This document shows positions 53,077 to 63,737 of a stretch of 64,000 nucleotides of DNA, piece after piece (positions within the stretch are counted from its first letter, which is position 1; each line of letters opens with the position of its first letter). This DNA is from Cellulomonas sp. P24 (GTDB lineage: Bacteria; Actinomycetota; Actinomycetes; Actinomycetales; Cellulomonadaceae): assembly GCF_024704385.1 (NCBI RefSeq), contig NZ_JAJDFX010000002.1, positions 1,674,001 to 1,738,000 of the forward strand, written 5' to 3'. Both the position numbers and the translations under genes were made by a program. The notes under the pieces were generated by a model. The model did not search any database. It saw only the letters and a program-made list of their open reading frames with translations, and had not been told where the DNA came from.

Positions 53077-53113
53077 GGGGCGGGGAGTCGCCGAGGTCGA
53101 CGCTCCCCGCCCC
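53077..53113 (-). terminator. Intra-operon hairpin after the substrate-binding-protein gene
   Basis: GGGGCGGGGAG (53077-53087) and CTCCCCGCCCC (53103-53113) form an 11-bp perfect G+C stem with a 15-nt loop, 7 bp after the binding-protein stop. Such hairpins let binding protein be made in excess over the permeases by partial termination or mRNA protection. Confidence 0.65.
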
Positions 53114-53120
53114 GGCCGAG

Positions 53121-54110
53121 TCAGTGCGCCCAGACGGTCGCGTTGACGTCCGGCTGCTTCTTGACGATGTCGAACTTGACCATGAGGTCGGCGAAGGTGC
53201 CGAGTGCGGCCTGGTGGACCGTCGGGTCCCAGATCATGAACTCCGACTTGGCCGCGACCGCCGCGGGGATACCGAGCACCTTGGGCATCATGTCGATGAT
53301 CGCCTGGTGGTGCTCGTTGAGGTACGGCAGCGCCTTGTCGAGAGCGGCGACGAAGGCCTTCACCTTCGCGGGGTCCTTGGTGGTCAGGTTGCCGCTCGCG
53401 GCGATCACGAGCTCGCTCTCCCCGAGGCCCGCAGCGGTGATGAAGTCGCTCACGACGCGACCACCCTTGTCGAGGACCTGCTGGATGAACGGCGAGCCGG
53501 TCATGCCTGCGTCGATCTGGCCGGCGGCGACCTGCGCGGGCACCTCGCTGAGCCCGAGCTGGACGAACTTGATCGTGCTGGGGTCGCCGCCGTCCTTCTC
53601 GACGGCTTCCTTGATCCCCATCTCGCCGACGCTCCCGAGGGCGTTGACCGAGACGGTCTTGCCGGCCAGGTCCTTCGCGCTGTGGATGGTCGAGTCCTTG
53701 CCGGTCACGACGACGGTCGAGTCGTCGACGACGTCGGGGTTGTTGCGGGCGTAGCCGGAGATGATCTTGACGTCGAGGCCCTGGGTGTTCGCGAGCAGCG
53801 GCGTGATCGGGCTGGTGAGCATGAAGTCCAGGCTCCCGGAGCTCAGCGCCGGCAGCTGGGCTGCGCTGCCCTGGCCGACGACGAGCTCGAGGTCCAGCCC
53901 CTGGTCCTTGAAGAAGCCCTGGTCGATGGCGACCTGGAAGGCGGCCTGCGCCGAGGACGGGAAGAGCCCGAGGGTCACGTGGGTGAGCGTCGAGTTGGCG
54001 CTCCCGTTGTCGGTGGTGCCCCCCGACACCGATCCGTTCGAGCAGCCGGACAGCACCAGTGCGAGCCCGAGCGCACCCACGGCGAGTACGCGCGATGTGA
54101 ATGACTTCAT
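53121..54110 (-). CDS. ABC transporter substrate-binding lipoprotein (SsuA/THI5-like)
   Basis: 329 residues. Signal peptide with lipobox LSGC (about residues 20-23), then the NMT1/SsuA fold: VTLGLFPSSAQAAFQVAIDQ, FFKDQGLDLELVVGQGSAAQ, SAKDLAGKTVSVNALGS and AGQIDAGMTGSPF. It would bind the island's aromatic or sulfonate-like substrate outside the cell. GAGGGAG precedes ATG 54110. It leads the transporter operon under a good promoter at 54183-54211. Confidence 0.91.
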   Translation of the reverse strand: MKSFTSRVLAVGALGLALVLSGCSNGSVSGGTTDNGSANSTLTHVTLGLFPSSAQAAFQVAIDQGFFKDQGLDLELVVGQGSAAQLPALSSGSLDFMLTSPITPLLANTQGLDVKIISGYARNNPDVVDDSTVVVTGKDSTIHSAKDLAGKTVSVNALGSVGEMGIKEAVEKDGGDPSTIKFVQLGLSEVPAQVAAGQIDAGMTGSPFIQQVLDKGGRVVSDFITAAGLGESELVIAASGNLTTKDPAKVKAFVAALDKALPYLNEHHQAIIDMMPKVLGIPAAVAAKSEFMIWDPTVHQAALGTFADLMVKFDIVKKQPDVNATVWAH

Positions 54111-54182
54111 TGTCTCCCTCTTCTTTGAGCGAACGTACGGGCCGGCGGCGTCATCGTTGACGGGCTTCGGCAGGCATCTCAC

Positions 54183-54211
54183 AACGTAGGTGCGTACAAC
54201 GCATTCGTCAA
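54183..54211 (-). promoter_or_regulatory. Promoter of the ABC importer operon with internal operator
   Basis: On the minus strand TTGACG (54206-54211) and TACGTT (54183-54188) are separated by exactly 17 bp. Inside the spacer is the inverted repeat TGCGT-ACA-ACGCA (54191-54203), a good place for a repressor. The -10 is 72 bp upstream of the binding-protein ATG. Confidence 0.7.
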
Positions 54212-54229
54212 TAGATTATGCATTCTGCG

Positions 54230-55870
54230 TCACCGCAGTGCGGCGGTCGGCCGCGTCGTGGCGATGACCTTGTCCACCACGGCGTCGAGCTCCTGCGCCA
54301 GGCACTCCGCAGCGACCACGTGGTCCGGGCGCACGACGATCGCGGAGAACGGGCGCCGGTGGAACCACGCCTTGAGCGCACCCGACGTGTCGCCCACGAC
54401 GAGCACCCCCGGCGACGCATGCTGGACGGCCCACGGGAGCTGCTCGGACGGGACGACCTGGACGAGTCGCGCCTCGAGGCCGTCGAGCCGGCGTCGGGTC
54501 GCCTCCGACAGGAACAGCACCGGGTCGTTGTTCCACATGAACACCCGCCAGTCGCTGCCCGTCGCGTCGTCGAGCAGCACGTCGCGCGCGTCCGCCGTGC
54601 GCACGCGTGGCTGCGGGAACAGCATCCCGGTCGACCGGTGACCGTCGTCGACGACGGGCACCGACTTGAACCTCGGCAACGGGGTCGCCACGACCACCCC
54701 GTCCTCGTACTTCGGCATCGGCTTGAACCCCTGCCCGGAGACCCACTCCCGGAGCCGGGGCAGCCGATCGACCACCGCGGCGGTGGCGTCGCGCAGGCCC
54801 GAGCGCAACGGGCTGCGGTTCGCGACGAGGTTGCTCATGCTCACCGACAGCTCGACCATGGCCTTGACGTGGTCGCGTCGTTCCCGCGCGTACGTGTCGA
54901 GCAGCGCGTCCGTGGACCGGCCCTCGACGACGGCGGCCAGCTTCCACCCCAGGTTCATCGCGTCGCGGATGCAGGAGTTCCAGCCCTGCCCGGCCACGAC
55001 CGGCATGACGTGCGCCGCATCGCCCGCGAGCAGGACCCGACCCTCCCGGAAGCGCTCGGCGATCCGCGCATGGTGGGCGTACACCCGCCTGCGGATGATC
55101 TGCAGCGACCGGGGGTCCGGCACGTGCGCGGCCAGCAGCCGGTGGACGAACGCGTCGGAGGTCGCGACCTCGTCCGTCTCGTCGTCGAGCAGCATGAACT
55201 CCCAGCGGCGGATCCCGTGGGGCAGGCTGAGCGTCGCGTAGCCGCGCTTCGGGTCACCGCCGAACACGGCGTGCGGCGTGCCGAGCGGGTCCCGCTCGAC
55301 GTCGATCACCAGGCCCCGCTGCTGCCGCGTCTCACCGTCGAACGCGATGCCGAGCTGCTGCCGGGTGAAGGACCGGCCACCCTCGCACCCGACCACGTAG
55401 CGCCCGACGACGTCCGTGGTCGTCCCGTCCGCGGCGCGCACCACGACGGTCGCGCTGTCGGCCCCCTGGCGGAGCCCGACGGCCTCCACCCCGAACCGCA
55501 CGTCCACCGTGTCGAAACGCTTCAGCCCGTCGAGGAGCACCTGGTCGACCAGGGGCTGCACGAACCCGTTCCGACGCGGCCAGCCGAACTCCCGGGTCCG
55601 CGGGTCGATCTCCGCGATGACCTTGCCGGCACCGTTGACAATCCGCACGGCCTGGTCGGGGACGGTGTGCGGGAGCACCTCGTCCACCAGGCCGATGGTC
55701 TGCATGGCGCGCATCGACTCGTCGTCGATGCCGACCGCGCGGGGGTAGTCGATCAGCTCGGTGCGCGCCTCGAGGAGCACGACGCGGATGCCGCGCTGAC
55801 CGAGCAGGTTGGCGAGGGTCAGGCCGGTGGGACCGGCGCCGATGATGACGATGTCGGTGTCGACGTTCAC
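54230..55870 (-). CDS. mhpA: FAD-dependent 3-(3-hydroxyphenyl)propionate hydroxylase-like enzyme
   Basis: 546 residues. FAD motif GAGPTG (11-16), GCEGGRSFTRQQLGI in the DG position, and the GD motif GRVLLAGDAAHVMPVVAGQG then NSCIRDAMNLGWKL, closely like MhpA. It would add a hydroxyl ortho to an existing one, giving the catechol that MhpB opens. The GTG start overlaps the aldolase stop by four bases, making it the last gene of the meta-cleavage operon. The mhpA name is by family resemblance; the side chain of the real substrate is not known. Confidence 0.88.
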   Translation of the reverse strand: MNVDTDIVIIGAGPTGLTLANLLGQRGIRVVLLEARTELIDYPRAVGIDDESMRAMQTIGLVDEVLPHTVPDQAVRIVNGAGKVIAEIDPRTREFGWPRRNGFVQPLVDQVLLDGLKRFDTVDVRFGVEAVGLRQGADSATVVVRAADGTTTDVVGRYVVGCEGGRSFTRQQLGIAFDGETRQQRGLVIDVERDPLGTPHAVFGGDPKRGYATLSLPHGIRRWEFMLLDDETDEVATSDAFVHRLLAAHVPDPRSLQIIRRRVYAHHARIAERFREGRVLLAGDAAHVMPVVAGQGWNSCIRDAMNLGWKLAAVVEGRSTDALLDTYARERRDHVKAMVELSVSMSNLVANRSPLRSGLRDATAAVVDRLPRLREWVSGQGFKPMPKYEDGVVVATPLPRFKSVPVVDDGHRSTGMLFPQPRVRTADARDVLLDDATGSDWRVFMWNNDPVLFLSEATRRRLDGLEARLVQVVPSEQLPWAVQHASPGVLVVGDTSGALKAWFHRRPFSAIVVRPDHVVAAECLAQELDAVVDKVIATTRPTAALR

Positions 55871-56616
55871 GGGGTGCCTTTCAGCTGCTCGATGAGGTCA
55901 CGGGCCGCGCGGGTGACGAGGACCAGGTCGATGCCCAGTCCGACGTAGTCGACGAGCCCGCGCTCGAGAAGCGCGGCGGCGTACCCGGCCGACGCGCAGT
56001 AGAGGCCGACGGTCCGGCCATGGCGCCGGGCTGTAGCCGTCGCGGTCTCGATCGCGTCGAGGACCGGTCCCGCCTCCCAGTCGGCCCGACCCGGCAGACC
56101 GTACGAGACGGCCAGGTCGGCAGGGCCGAGGTAGACCGAGTCGACCCCCTCGACCGCGAGGATCTCGTCCGCGCGCTCGACCCCGAGGCGGGTCTCGATC
56201 TGCACGACGGCGGCGACGGCCGCGTTGCCCGCCCGGCAGTAGTCCGCGCCGTCGTACAGCGCGGGGCGGCTCGGGCCGAGGCTGCGCCGACCCAGCGGCG
56301 GGTACTTCGCCGCGGCGACGAGGGCGCGGGCCTCGTCCGCGGACTCGACCGTCGGCGCGACGATGCCGCGCGCGCCGCTGTCGAGCAGCCGGCCGATCGC
56401 CCCGGAGTCGATGCTCGACACCCGGGCGTAGGCGTGCGCGGTGCCACGCGGGATCGCGCGCAGCATCATGCAAGCGGCCTCGAGGCCGACCTCGCCGTGC
56501 TGGAGGTCGACCACCACGCCGTCGTAGCCGGCCGCCAGGACACCCTCGACGACGGACAGCGACGGGGTCGCGACGTGCAGCAGGGCGGGGCCGCGACGCT
56601 GCAGGTCGGCCGTCAT
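55867..56616 (-). CDS. HpcH/HpaI-family class II aldolase
   Basis: 249 residues, TIM barrel. It has VVVDLQHGEVGLEAACMMLR, catalytic region GARGIVAPTVESADEARALV, metal-binding Glu in VVQIETRLGVERADEIL, and YLGPADLAVSYGLPG, as in HpaI/GarL. It would cleave a 4-hydroxy-2-oxoacid to pyruvate and an aldehyde. In the E. coli mhp operon this step is done by MhpE with acetaldehyde dehydrogenase MhpF; neither is present here. ATGA overlap with the NTF2-like gene. Confidence 0.9.
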   Translation of the reverse strand: MTADLQRRGPALLHVATPSLSVVEGVLAAGYDGVVVDLQHGEVGLEAACMMLRAIPRGTAHAYARVSSIDSGAIGRLLDSGARGIVAPTVESADEARALVAAAKYPPLGRRSLGPSRPALYDGADYCRAGNAAVAAVVQIETRLGVERADEILAVEGVDSVYLGPADLAVSYGLPGRADWEAGPVLDAIETATATARRHGRTVGLYCASAGYAAALLERGLVDYVGLGIDLVLVTRAARDLIEQLKGTP

Positions 56617-57065
56617 CCCTGGCCTCCCTCGGCGAGGCGCCGGGCGTGCGCGGCGGCGTTCGCCGCACCGAACACCGGCACGATCTCGCGGCGCCGGATC
56701 AACCACCGCCCGTCGACGTTCGCGTACTCCTCGCGGAACTCGCCGACGCTCGCCGGCAGCAGCGGGTCCGGGGACGAGTCGCGGAACGTGAGGTAGTACG
56801 TCGTCCCGCGCAGGACGCCGTCCTCGAGCGACAGCCGGGTCCCGCCCGAGAGGTGCCGGACGACGCCACCGCTCTGGGTGACCCGCCGTTCGCCCCACGC
56901 GCGGATCGCGTCCCGCCCCTCCATGGTCCCCAGTGGACCGGTCGAGACGGCGTCCTCGGTGTAGAGGGTGTGGAGCAGGTCCGCGCGACCGTGGTCGAGG
57001 AGCCAGTGGTGCTCGGCGACGAGCTGCTCGATCTGCACCCGGGTACGGACGTCGATCTCGGTCAT
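56613..57065 (-). CDS. SnoaL/NTF2-like protein
   Basis: 150 residues with the alpha+beta cone fold pattern: VRTRVQIEQLVAEHHWLLDH, LLHTLYTEDAVSTGPLG, MEGRDAIRAWGERR and YANVDGRWLIRRREIVPVFG. Members include ketosteroid isomerase-like enzymes, dioxygenase small subunits and ligand-binding proteins. Located between hydratase and aldolase genes with four-base overlaps on both sides, it probably belongs to the pathway, perhaps as an isomerase or tautomerase. No catalytic assignment is made. Confidence 0.85.
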   Translation of the reverse strand: MTEIDVRTRVQIEQLVAEHHWLLDHGRADLLHTLYTEDAVSTGPLGTMEGRDAIRAWGERRVTQSGGVVRHLSGGTRLSLEDGVLRGTTYYLTFRDSSPDPLLPASVGEFREEYANVDGRWLIRRREIVPVFGAANAAAHARRLAEGGQG

Positions 57066-57859
57066 GCTGTCGCCCCCGTCGAGTCGAGGGTGGCGGTGAC
57101 CGTGCCGAGGCCACCGGTGTAGGACGCCGTGTACGGCACGTCGGGGTCCCACCAGACGATGAGCCCGATCGACCCGGAGAGCAGGATCTCCCCGGCGCGC
57201 AGCGGCTTGCCGATGCGGATCGACGTCTCGGCGAGCCACCGGATCGCGTTGACCGGGTCCGTCATGACGTTGCGGCCCACACCACGGGTGACCTCCTCGT
57301 CACCGCGGTAGAGCACCATCTCGACCTCGCGGAGATCGAGCTCGCCGTACGGGACGCGCACCGCACCGGTGACGAGCCCCGCGCACGCCGCGTTGTCCGC
57401 GATCGTGTCGACGATCCCCATCTTGTAGTCGAGGTAACGGCAGTCGACCAGCTCGATGGCCGGCGTGACGTAGTCGATCGCACCGACGACGGCGTCCAGG
57501 TCGGACGAGAGCAGGTCCTCGCCGAGCACGAACGCGATCTCAGCCTCGATCTTCGGCTTGATGTACGCCGTCTGCGGGCGGACCACGCCGTCGGTGAACA
57601 CCATGTCGTCGAGGACGATCCCGTAGTCCGGCTCCTTCACGCCGGCCCACTCCTGCACCTTCGGGTTGGTCAGCCCGACCTTCCGGCCGACGCGGACGCG
57701 CCCTTCCTCGACCTCGCGCCGGTGGGTGTTGATCTCCGAGATCGCGTAGGCCGCGTCGAGGTCGCGCTCCGGCAACCGGTGCCGGATGTGCGGGATGGGG
57801 ATCCGCGTGCGCCGCGCCGTCGCGAGGTCGTCGGCGATCTGCTGGTACAGCTCCGGCAT
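57062..57859 (-). CDS. mhpD: 2-keto-4-pentenoate hydratase (MhpD-like)
   Basis: 265 residues. Adds water to a 2-hydroxypenta-2,4-dienoate to give 4-hydroxy-2-oxovalerate. Family features: RVGRKVGLTNPKVQEWAGV, KPKIEAEIAFVLGEDL (metal-binding Glu residues), IELVDCRYLDYKMGIVDTIA and SGSIGLIVWWDPDVPY near the end. AAAGGG lies before ATG 57859. It follows the hydrolase gene by 5 bp and overlaps the NTF2-like gene by four. Confidence 0.93.
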   Translation of the reverse strand: MPELYQQIADDLATARRTRIPIPHIRHRLPERDLDAAYAISEINTHRREVEEGRVRVGRKVGLTNPKVQEWAGVKEPDYGIVLDDMVFTDGVVRPQTAYIKPKIEAEIAFVLGEDLLSSDLDAVVGAIDYVTPAIELVDCRYLDYKMGIVDTIADNAACAGLVTGAVRVPYGELDLREVEMVLYRGDEEVTRGVGRNVMTDPVNAIRWLAETSIRIGKPLRAGEILLSGSIGLIVWWDPDVPYTASYTGGLGTVTATLDSTGATA

Positions 57860-57864
57860 CGTCG

Positions 57865-58728
57865 TCAGCCCTTTCTGCCCAGGAAGTCCAGGACGCGCTC
57901 GTTGAAGGTGGGGGCGTCCTCCCACTGCGGCCAGTGCGCCGCGTCGCGGATCACGAGCAGCTCGCCGTCCGGGATCATCGCGGCGAGCCGCTCCCCGGTC
58001 TCGATCCCGCCCGACGGCTCGTGGTCCGTCCACACGAGGAGCGTCGGGACCGGGATCGCGGCGTAGTCCTCGTCGGAGACCCGGTTGCGGAACCTCGTCT
58101 CAGGGTCCTGGAGCACCATGATGTGGTCCATCGAGCGGGCGAAGCCGTCGCGGGCGTAGATGCTGCGCCGCACCTCGACGAGCTCGTCGGTGATCAGGTT
58201 CGGGTCGTGGATCACGACCTGCAGGCGAGCCTTGACGTTCTCGAACGTGGGCTGCTCGACGGCCTGCCGGCTCACCGATCGGGTCCGGCCGATCGCCCCG
58301 GTGGTGACCATCCGGCCGCCCGGTGCGGCGAGGACGAGCGTGCGTACCCGCTCGGGGTGGTGGGCCGCGACCTTGATCGCGATCCACCCCCCGAGCGACT
58401 CCCCGCACAGGTCAACTGCGTCGAGCCCGAGCGCGTCGAGCAGCCCGAGGAGGTGCTGCTCGTAGTCCGGGATCTCCAGGTCGGACTCCGCGAGGGTCGT
58501 GAAGCCGTGACCCGGGTAGTCGTACGCGACGACACGGTAGGCCTGCGCCAGCGCGCGGATGTTGTGCGTGAACGCCTCGATGTGCCCGCTGGTGCCCGCG
58601 AGCAGGACCACGGTGCGCTCACCGTCACCGACGGTGAGCACCCGGGTGCGCCACGGGCCGACGTCGACGTACTCGAGCCGGTGCGGAAGGTCGGCGACCT
58701 CCGGCCAGAAGGTCCCGAGCGACGTCAT
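57865..58728 (-). CDS. mhpC: Meta-cleavage product hydrolase (MhpC-like alpha/beta hydrolase)
   Basis: 287 residues. Catalytic triad: Ser in LCGESLGGWIAIK, Asp in the VWTDHEPSGG loop, His in RDAAHWPQWEDAP. The N-terminal VVLLAGTSGHIEAFTHNI carries the oxyanion loop. It hydrolyses the C-C bond of the ring-opened dienoate, releasing a short acid and 2-hydroxypentadienoate for MhpD. The ATG overlaps the dioxygenase stop by four bases. Confidence 0.9.
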   Translation of the reverse strand: MTSLGTFWPEVADLPHRLEYVDVGPWRTRVLTVGDGERTVVLLAGTSGHIEAFTHNIRALAQAYRVVAYDYPGHGFTTLAESDLEIPDYEQHLLGLLDALGLDAVDLCGESLGGWIAIKVAAHHPERVRTLVLAAPGGRMVTTGAIGRTRSVSRQAVEQPTFENVKARLQVVIHDPNLITDELVEVRRSIYARDGFARSMDHIMVLQDPETRFRNRVSDEDYAAIPVPTLLVWTDHEPSGGIETGERLAAMIPDGELLVIRDAAHWPQWEDAPTFNERVLDFLGRKG

Positions 58729-59669
58729 GCGGCGTCGCTCACCGCAGCGGTGACCGCGAAGCCGCTGCCCCAGGAGTGCACGGGCCAGTACTCGTCGACG
58801 ACCAGGTGGTACGGGCCGGCCGTCGCGAGGCCGCTGTACGCGGCGATCCAGGTGCGGACCTCCTGCGCGCCCCTGCCGCCACCGGCTCGCATCCATGCGC
58901 TGGTCCACGGGTCGACGACGGTGAGGTCGCCGCCACGGCACGCGTCGAGGATCGTGGTGTCCCACTCCTCGTCCAGCGGCTGCATCGACGTCGCGGTCGC
59001 CTCGTCGTAGTTGCGCAGCCCCTCGAGGATCGCGGCCTCCCGAGCGGCCTGCTGCTCACGGGTCGTACCGCCGGTCGTGATCCGGTCGCGCACCGCCTGC
59101 TCGGCGATGTCCCACTCGGGCAGCGGCGGGTCATGGGACAGCCCGCCGGAGGCGAGCATGAGCACGCGCTTGTCGAGCTTCTGCGCCGCGCGGCCCACGG
59201 CCTCGCCGAGGAGGCGCACCCGGTTCATCGGCGTCAGCGGGTGACCCACGGAGTTGACGAAGATCGGCACGAACGCGGTCGTGAAGTCGTGCCCGTAGAG
59301 GAACTCCAGCGGCTGGAGCATGCCGTGGTCGACGCGGAGCCGCTCGGACCGCGCGATGTCGATGCCCTCGGCGAGGACGGCCTCGAGCAGCTCTCGCGCG
59401 AGGACGCTGTCGACGGGCAGCGGGCCCTCCCGGGTGCCGTAGTCGCCGATGCCGCTGGCCTGGGCGCCGATGCAGAAGGGCGGCATCATCTCGTAGAGGA
59501 CGCCGTTGAAGTGGTCCGGCCCGAACGCGATCGTGACGTCGGGGTCGAAGTCCTCGACGAACGCGCGGACCCGACCGATCGCGGCGTTCATCTCCTCGAA
59601 GATCGTCCCGCCGGGGTCGACGACCCCGAAGCCGGGGACATGGGACATCGCAGCTACGGCAAGCGTCAT
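58725..59669 (-). CDS. mhpB: Extradiol ring-cleavage dioxygenase (MhpB-like, LigB superfamily)
   Basis: 314 residues, the same length as E. coli MhpB. Iron/catalytic His residues lie in MSHVPGFG at the start, FGPDHFNGVLYEMMPPFCIG, and LRVDHGMLQPLEFLYG, with ASGGLSHDPPLPEW later. It cleaves a 2,3-dihydroxyphenyl compound next to the diol using Fe(II) and O2. I chose ATG 59669, which has GAGGAA upstream; ATG 59690 is an alternative. First gene of the meta-cleavage operon. Confidence 0.92.
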   Translation of the reverse strand: MTLAVAAMSHVPGFGVVDPGGTIFEEMNAAIGRVRAFVEDFDPDVTIAFGPDHFNGVLYEMMPPFCIGAQASGIGDYGTREGPLPVDSVLARELLEAVLAEGIDIARSERLRVDHGMLQPLEFLYGHDFTTAFVPIFVNSVGHPLTPMNRVRLLGEAVGRAAQKLDKRVLMLASGGLSHDPPLPEWDIAEQAVRDRITTGGTTREQQAAREAAILEGLRNYDEATATSMQPLDEEWDTTILDACRGGDLTVVDPWTSAWMRAGGGRGAQEVRTWIAAYSGLATAGPYHLVVDEYWPVHSWGSGFAVTAAVSDAA

Positions 59670-59730
59670 TGCTTCCTCGTTCCTCGTCATGAGCCACATC
59701 GGTCTGTCGAGCGTAGAACGAGGATTCTAG

Positions 59731-59747
59731 ATTGTGGGTACCAGAAT
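59731..59747. promoter_or_regulatory. 17-bp operator candidate upstream of mhpB
   Basis: Read on the minus strand, ATTCTGGTACCCACAAT has the symmetric halves ATTnTGG and CCAnAAT around TAC. It lies in an AT-rich patch 62 bp before mhpB, with TAGAAT just downstream as possible -10. Confidence 0.5.
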
Positions 59748-60161
59748 GTACAGTGCCTGAATCGCACCGGCGCAGCACGACGACGGCGCCGCCGACGCGC
59801 CTGCGAACGGGCAAGCGGACGCGCAGGCGAACGGGGATCGGCCGGGTCGGCCGGAGGCACGGATGACCTTGCCGACGGCAACGTGCCGTGGGTCAGCGTC
59901 CGCGCTCAGCGCGCAACGAGGTATCGCGCGTCGACGCCGCCGCGACGCGCGTCGCGATGTCACCGCAACGCGCCGACCGGTCCGAGAGTCGAGCCGGACA
60001 TGCCCACCACGGGCACGGACACGGCAAGGCCCAGCCCGAGGCAGGGCACGGCCGTCACGGGCACACGGCGGGCACACCGGGTGGCCCCTGGCGCACCCGT
60101 CAGCGAGGCTGCGACGGCCGCGAGCGCCCTCGCTCGGGCAGCGGCCGCCGACCTCGCGGTG
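59748..60161. other. Long spacer without a recognisable gene
   Basis: About 410 bp between the mhpB promoter and the asd 3' end. Open frames exist in both directions but are His/Arg/Gly-rich, have no ribosome binding site and resemble no family. Short imperfect repeats (CACGGGCAC, GAACGGGG) occur. It may be the decayed junction of the catabolic island. Confidence 0.5.
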
Positions 60162-62600
<2,439 letters not shown>

Positions 62601-62622
62601 TCACCGCGGAGTCTATGACGGC

Positions 62623-62656
62623 CCACACTGCGGAACGGTGGAGGTCCGCAGTGTGG
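62623..62656. promoter_or_regulatory. 12-bp perfect inverted repeat upstream of lysC
   Basis: CCACACTGCGGA (62623-62634) and TCCGCAGTGTGG (62645-62656) with a 10-bp spacer. On the minus strand a -10-like TAGACT (62610-62615) lies just downstream, so the repeat would overlap the -35 region of lysC-asd. Confidence 0.5.
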
Positions 62657-62768
62657 ATACACCGGTCGCGCCCTGCGACGGGAGCGCTCAGCAGTCGCGC
62701 GGAACACGCACATGATCTGCACAGCGAACGCCGCGCGCACGCCGAGGCAGCCCCCTAGCGTGAAGGTC

Positions 62769-63737
62769 ATGTCGATCACAGGGGCGGGCGACGGTCCGCG
62801 TGCACGAGGCATCGTCGCCACCGGGGTGCACCGTTCCTTCGGCTCGGTCCACGCCGTCGCCGGCGTCGACCTGACCGCACGGGCGGGCGCCGTCACGGCC
62901 CTCATCGGTCCGAACGGCTCCGGCAAGACGACGCTGCTGCTGATGCTCGCCGGTCTCCTCGTCCCCGACGCGGGCCACCTGACGGTCGACGGCTACGACC
63001 CCGTGACCGAGGGGTACGCCACCCGGGCGCTCGTCGGCTGGATGCCCGACGCGTTCGGCACGTGGGACTCGCTCACCGCACGCGAGGTGCTCACGACCGT
63101 CGGCGCCGCGTACCGGATGTCCCGCGCGGACGCCGCGAGCCGGGCGAGCGAGCTGCTCGACACGGTGCACCTCACCGAGCTCGCGGACAGCCCCGCACGC
63201 GTGCTGTCGCGCGGTCAGAAGCAGCGCCTCGGTCTCGCCCGCGCCCTGGTCCACGACCCCTCCGTGCTGCTGCTCGACGAACCCGCCGGCGGCCTCGACC
63301 CACGCTCCCGGGTGGACCTGCGGCTCCTGCTCCGCCGGCTCGGGGCCGAAGGGCGGACGGTCCTCGTGTCGAGCCACGTGCTCACCGAGCTCGACGAGAT
63401 GGCCGACGACGCCGTGTTCCTGTCGCGCGGTCGGACCGTCGCCGCCGAGACCGTGCAGGCCGCGAGCGCGGCGCGTCGGACGTGGCGCGTGCGTGCGCTG
63501 TCCGCGAGCGCCCTCGCCGCGTGGCTGACGAGCGTCCGGGTCCCGTGGGACGCGGAGGACTCGGTCGCCCCACCGGCCGACGCCCCCGGGGCGCTGCTCA
63601 TCGCCCTCGACGGCGAGGCGTCCGCGGCCGCACTCCTGAAGGACGCCGTGACAGCCGGGATCCCCGTGACGTCGCTCGCGCCGGCCGGCGGCGCTCTCGA
63701 GCAGACCTACCTGTCCCTCGAGGAGGAGCGGCGATGA
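62769..63737 (+). CDS. ABC exporter ATP-binding protein
   Basis: 322 residues. Walker [35 protein letters not shown] (Q-loop region), signature [16 protein letters not shown] (LSRGQ rather than LSGGQ), Walker [19 protein letters not shown]-loop [12 protein letters not shown]. The C-terminal 100 residues are an extra alpha/beta domain as in CcmA/DrrA-like ATPases. ATG 62769 follows TAGCGT (62756-62761) by seven bases. The permease gene overlaps the stop by four bases. Confidence 0.91.
   Translation: MSITGAGDGPRARGIVATGVHRSFGSVHAVAGVDLTARAGAVTALIGPNGSGKTTLLLMLAGLLVPDAGHLTVDGYDPVTEGYATRALVGWMPDAFGTWDSLTAREVLTTVGAAYRMSRADAASRASELLDTVHLTELADSPARVLSRGQKQRLGLARALVHDPSVLLLDEPAGGLDPRSRVDLRLLLRRLGAEGRTVLVSSHVLTELDEMADDAVFLSRGRTVAAETVQAASAARRTWRVRALSASALAAWLTSVRVPWDAEDSVAPPADAPGALLIALDGEASAAALLKDAVTAGIPVTSLAPAGGALEQTYLSLEEERR

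Noticed and set aside
43602-59669. Whether the island is a biosynthetic antibiotic cluster
   Set aside because: The flavoprotein hydroxylases and SnoaL-like protein also occur in such clusters, but the MhpB-C-D series, aldolase and importer are catabolic and no synthase is present.
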